NCBI GenBank assembly: GCA_029934775.1
Contig: JAOZLO010000043.1
Location: 3,942-12,025 of the forward strand
Reading direction: 5' to 3'
From: Desulfocapsaceae bacterium
Lineage (GTDB): Bacteria > Desulfobacterota > Desulfobulbia > Desulfobulbales > Desulfocapsaceae
Length of the DNA: 8,084 bases
Shown here: in pieces, positions 6,630 through 8,084 of the stretch
Layout: each line of letters opens with the position of its first letter
Numbering within the stretch: position 1 is the stretch's first letter
Translations under genes and position numbers: made by a program
The notes under the pieces: model-generated
Databases searched by the model: none
The model's input: only the letters and a program-made list of their open reading frames with translations
Told to the model about the DNA's origin: nothing

Positions 6630-7563
6630 CAGGATGAATTGGAATAGAAACCGACTCTAACGCCTTTTCAAGAGATATTTCTTTGCCTTTCACATGGACC
6701 TTGGCAAGAATGTCAGTATTTTCATACAGGGCTTTTACCACATTGTATGCAGTTTCGTCATCCAGCTTATCATGGGTCGCCCAGATAGCCCTTACTGCAA
6801 TTGTTTTCACATCACTGGTCTGCCCTTTATATGTATTTGCAGGAAGAATTGCGTCAGCATAATAAGGCTGAATTTTCTGTAGATCTTTGATGGCGGGACC
6901 AGTCAGAGGAAGAATAATGATATCGTGGTGGTTGGCAAGTTCAAGAACAGATGCTGTTGGCGCACCTGCTGTTATGAGAGAGGCATCAAGGTTCCCGTCT
7001 TTTATTTTTTCAACAGACTGGGAAAAGGAAGAATAATCTTCTGAAATATCTTTTTTTCTATCCAGGCCGTATGAAACCAGAAGATCCCCTAAAAGCTGCC
7101 ACTGACCCGAACCGGGAGAACCTGATGAAATAGATTTTCCTTTAAGATCGGCGAATGTCTTAACACCTGCTTTCTTCCTGATAACCAGCTGGACTGTTTC
7201 AGGATAGAGGGCTCCAAGAGCACGAAGGTTTTTCAGATCTTTACCTTTAAATTGTTTGATCCCCTTGTAGGCAGCATCTAAAATATCTGCAGCAACAAAG
7301 GCAGACTCAATGCCGTTACGGCTGAGAAGGGTGGCATTCGCAACAGATGCATTTCCAGTTTCAGCGGTAGCTGACAATTTTTTCCCGTCAATGACAACCT
7401 TATTAGATATCATCTGAGCAAGCATGCCGCCCAGGGGATAATAAGTGCCACCGGTGCCACCGGTTGCTATACCAAAGAATATTCTCTCAGCCGAGAAAAC
7501 CGGGCCAGAAAACACGAGTCCTGCTAAAAAGAGTGTACATATAAACAAACTGATTTTTTTCAT
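6589..7563 (-). CDS. TAXI-family TRAP transporter solute-binding protein
   Basis: A 324-residue periplasmic receptor that captures the substrate and delivers it to the fused permease encoded downstream. Residues 1 to about 25 are a signal peptide: MKK, a hydrophobic core, then PVFSA before ERIFFG. The mature protein opens with FGIATGGTGGTYYPLGG (30-46), the hallmark of TAXI receptors. It continues with LKGKSISSGSPGSG (140-153) and ends with the typical HPGAEKYYREKGL (310-322). The length is normal. AGGAGGG (minus strand, 7571-7577) lies seven bases before the ATG. It is the first gene of the operon, with a likely promoter directly upstream, and its 3' end overlaps the DUF1850 gene. TAXI receptors known from other organisms bind glutamate or other organic acids, so this family alone does not give the substrate. 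Confidence 0.96.
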   Translation of the reverse strand: MKKISLFICTLFLAGLVFSGPVFSAERIFFGIATGGTGGTYYPLGGMLAQMISNKVVIDGKKLSATAETGNASVANATLLSRNGIESAFVAADILDAAYKGIKQFKGKDLKNLRALGALYPETVQLVIRKKAGVKTFADLKGKSISSGSPGSGQWQLLGDLLVSYGLDRKKDISEDYSSFSQSVEKIKDGNLDASLITAGAPTASVLELANHHDIIILPLTGPAIKDLQKIQPYYADAILPANTYKGQTSDVKTIAVRAIWATHDKLDDETAYNVVKALYENTDILAKVHVKGKEISLEKALESVSIPIHPGAEKYYREKGLIK

Positions 7564-7570
7564 ACTTATT

Positions 7571-7577
7571 CCCTCCT
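7571..7577 (-). promoter_or_regulatory. Strong ribosome binding site of the TAXI receptor gene
   Basis: AGGAGGG on the minus strand, seven bases before the ATG. It is the strongest Shine-Dalgarno in the operon, which fits the excess of receptor over permease usually needed in binding-protein-dependent uptake. Confidence 0.8.
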
Positions 7578-7593
7578 GTTAGTTTGATAAAAA

Positions 7594-7622
7594 ATTATAT
7601 CCAGAATAAAACCTGTTTTTAT
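7594..7622 (-). promoter_or_regulatory. Candidate promoter of the TAXI-TRAP operon
   Basis: A perfect TATAAT (minus strand, 7594-7599) would place the transcript start near 7587, leaving a leader of about 24 bases that holds the ribosome site. At 17-base spacing the -35 position (7617-7622) reads ATAAAA, a poor match to TTGACA. A weak -35 with an ideal -10, and an inverted repeat over the spacer, suggests a regulated promoter. Confidence 0.45.
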
Positions 7623-7630
7623 CCTGGATA
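7598..7630. promoter_or_regulatory. Large inverted repeat over the TAXI-TRAP promoter (operator or terminator)
   Basis: The 14-base arms at 7598-7611 and 7617-7630 pair with a single A-C mismatch (7605/7623) around the loop CCTGT. The repeat covers the -35 to -10 spacer and touches the -10, an ideal place for a repressor. Read on the minus strand the stem is also followed by a short T-run (ATAATTTTTTATC), so it could instead terminate readthrough from the response-regulator gene upstream. The repeat is certain; its role is a choice between these two. Confidence 0.55.
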
Positions 7631-7716
7631 TGAAAATTGCATCATTTTTCTTAAACGAACGAAAGTACCAAACCCTACACTGAGTGTCATCAATAAAAAG
7701 ACCCGTTCTCTCACCT

Positions 7717-7761
7717 CAGAGGACAGAGAGAAAAATCTCTGTCCTCTGTGTGACCTCTGTG
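7717..7761. repeat. Hairpin plus CTCTGT direct repeats (short intergenic repeat element)
   Basis: A perfect 13-bp stem (7717-7729 with 7736-7748) has a six-base loop GAAAAA. Its right arm continues into tandem-like copies of CTCTGT at 7737, 7744 and 7755, the last two within CCTCTGTG (7743-7750 and 7754-7761), and is followed by a T-rich tract. The wording resembles CTCTGTG-type intergenic repeats that I recall from many environmental bacterial genomes, but I cannot check that here. It lies just past the end of the response-regulator gene and may also serve as its 3'-end hairpin, although no T-run follows directly on the minus strand. Confidence 0.55.
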
Positions 7762-7779
7762 ATTTACGTTTTTCTTTTT

Positions 7780-8084
7780 TTACTCCTGTTTCAACGCCAT
7801 CTCAATCGCATCAGTGATATCGGAGAATGGCCCCATCTTATCCAGTACAGCTACAGGGTCAGCCTGCCGGGCCTGTTCCTGAAATGAATCATCTGCATAA
7901 CCACTGAATATAATAACAGGTACCCCATACTCAGTTTTAATCTGTTTTGCCGCCTCAATACCATTCATATCACCGGCCAGGGTCACATCCATCAGGATTA
8001 CGTTCGGCTGCTCTTGGCCGACACGTTCAACTGCCTCTTCCCCTGTTGTAACCACCTCTCCAACAACATATCCCAAAGAGCGTA
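7780..8084 (-). CDS. Response-regulator receiver domain, C-terminal part (gene continues past the right edge)
   Basis: One hundred residues of a CheY-like receiver domain are visible and the frame is open to the window edge, so the N-terminus with its acidic pair is missing. A TTG at 8074-8076 could be mistaken for a start, but it is internal: the residues before and after it (RSLGYVVGEV) are the normal first helix and second strand. VILMDVTLAGDMNGIEAA holds the phospho-acceptor Asp; VIIFSGYADD supplies the Ser/Thr switch position; VLDKMGPFSDI supplies the conserved Lys. The D-x-x-L-x-G-D-M-N-G-I-E-A-A loop is typical of receivers paired with PAS-type histidine kinases. The protein ends right after the domain, so it is either a lone receiver or the end of a hybrid kinase. 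No output domain follows. Any link to the transporter operon downstream is unproven. Confidence 0.9.
   Translation of the reverse strand, partial: RSLGYVVGEVVTTGEEAVERVGQEQPNVILMDVTLAGDMNGIEAAKQIKTEYGVPVIIFSGYADDSFQEQARQADPVAVLDKMGPFSDITDAIEMALKQE

Noticed and set aside
7620..7680. Sigma-54 promoter (TTGGTACTTTCGTTCG) upstream of the TAXI gene
   Set aside because: The GG is not followed by GC at the required spacing, and the TATAAT nearer the gene is a better explanation.
7584..7887. Plus-strand open frames over the repeat element and the receiver domain
   Set aside because: They have no family resemblance, lie over repeats and antisense to the receiver domain, and show no ribosome site.
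1..8084. CRISPR array, tRNA, rRNA or insertion sequence
   Set aside because: No regularly spaced repeats, tRNA-like cloverleaf, rRNA stretch or transposase frame was seen on either strand.

Overview
The window looks like chromosomal DNA from a Gram-negative, probably anaerobic bacterium. The best guess is a sulfate-reducing Desulfobacterota (deltaproteobacterial) lineage. That guess rests on family resemblance alone: a TAXI-type TRAP transporter with a fused 4TM/12TM permease and a DUF1850 partner, a GcvT variant of the kind I associate with deltaproteobacteria, and a CheY-like receiver with an L-x-G-D-M-N-G-I-E-A-A loop. No marker gene is present, so the taxonomy is an inference.

Layout, left to right. 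Positions 1-1584 (minus strand, cut by the left edge) encode an intact in-frame fusion of a glycine-cleavage T-protein (aminomethyltransferase) with the N-terminal part of a serine hydroxymethyltransferase (SHMT). Positions 1585-1912 form a divergent A+T-rich intergenic region with several small hairpins. Positions 1913-2320 (plus) encode a short GNAT acetyltransferase. Positions 2321-2488 are a convergent intergenic region with hairpins. Positions 2489-3658 (minus) encode an HMG-CoA-lyase-like DRE-TIM barrel enzyme. Positions 3807-6074, 6105-6629 and 6589-7563 (all minus) encode a fused TRAP permease, a DUF1850 lipoprotein-like protein and a TAXI periplasmic binding protein. Positions 7564-7779 hold the probable promoter/operator of that operon plus a short repeat element. 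Positions 7780-8084 (minus, cut by the right edge) are the C-terminal end of a response-regulator receiver domain.

How the parts may work together. The genes from 7563 down to 3807 are a tightly packed uptake operon in transcription order: binding protein, DUF1850, permease. The lyase-like gene follows after about 148 bases and may be co-transcribed or have its own weak promoter. A simple reading is that the transporter imports an organic acid that the lyase-like enzyme processes, but the substrate cannot be read from the sequence. The GcvT-SHMT fusion joins two enzymes that respectively make and consume 5,10-methylene-tetrahydrofolate, so it would couple glycine cleavage or synthesis directly to serine formation. 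This fusion is the most notable item in the window.
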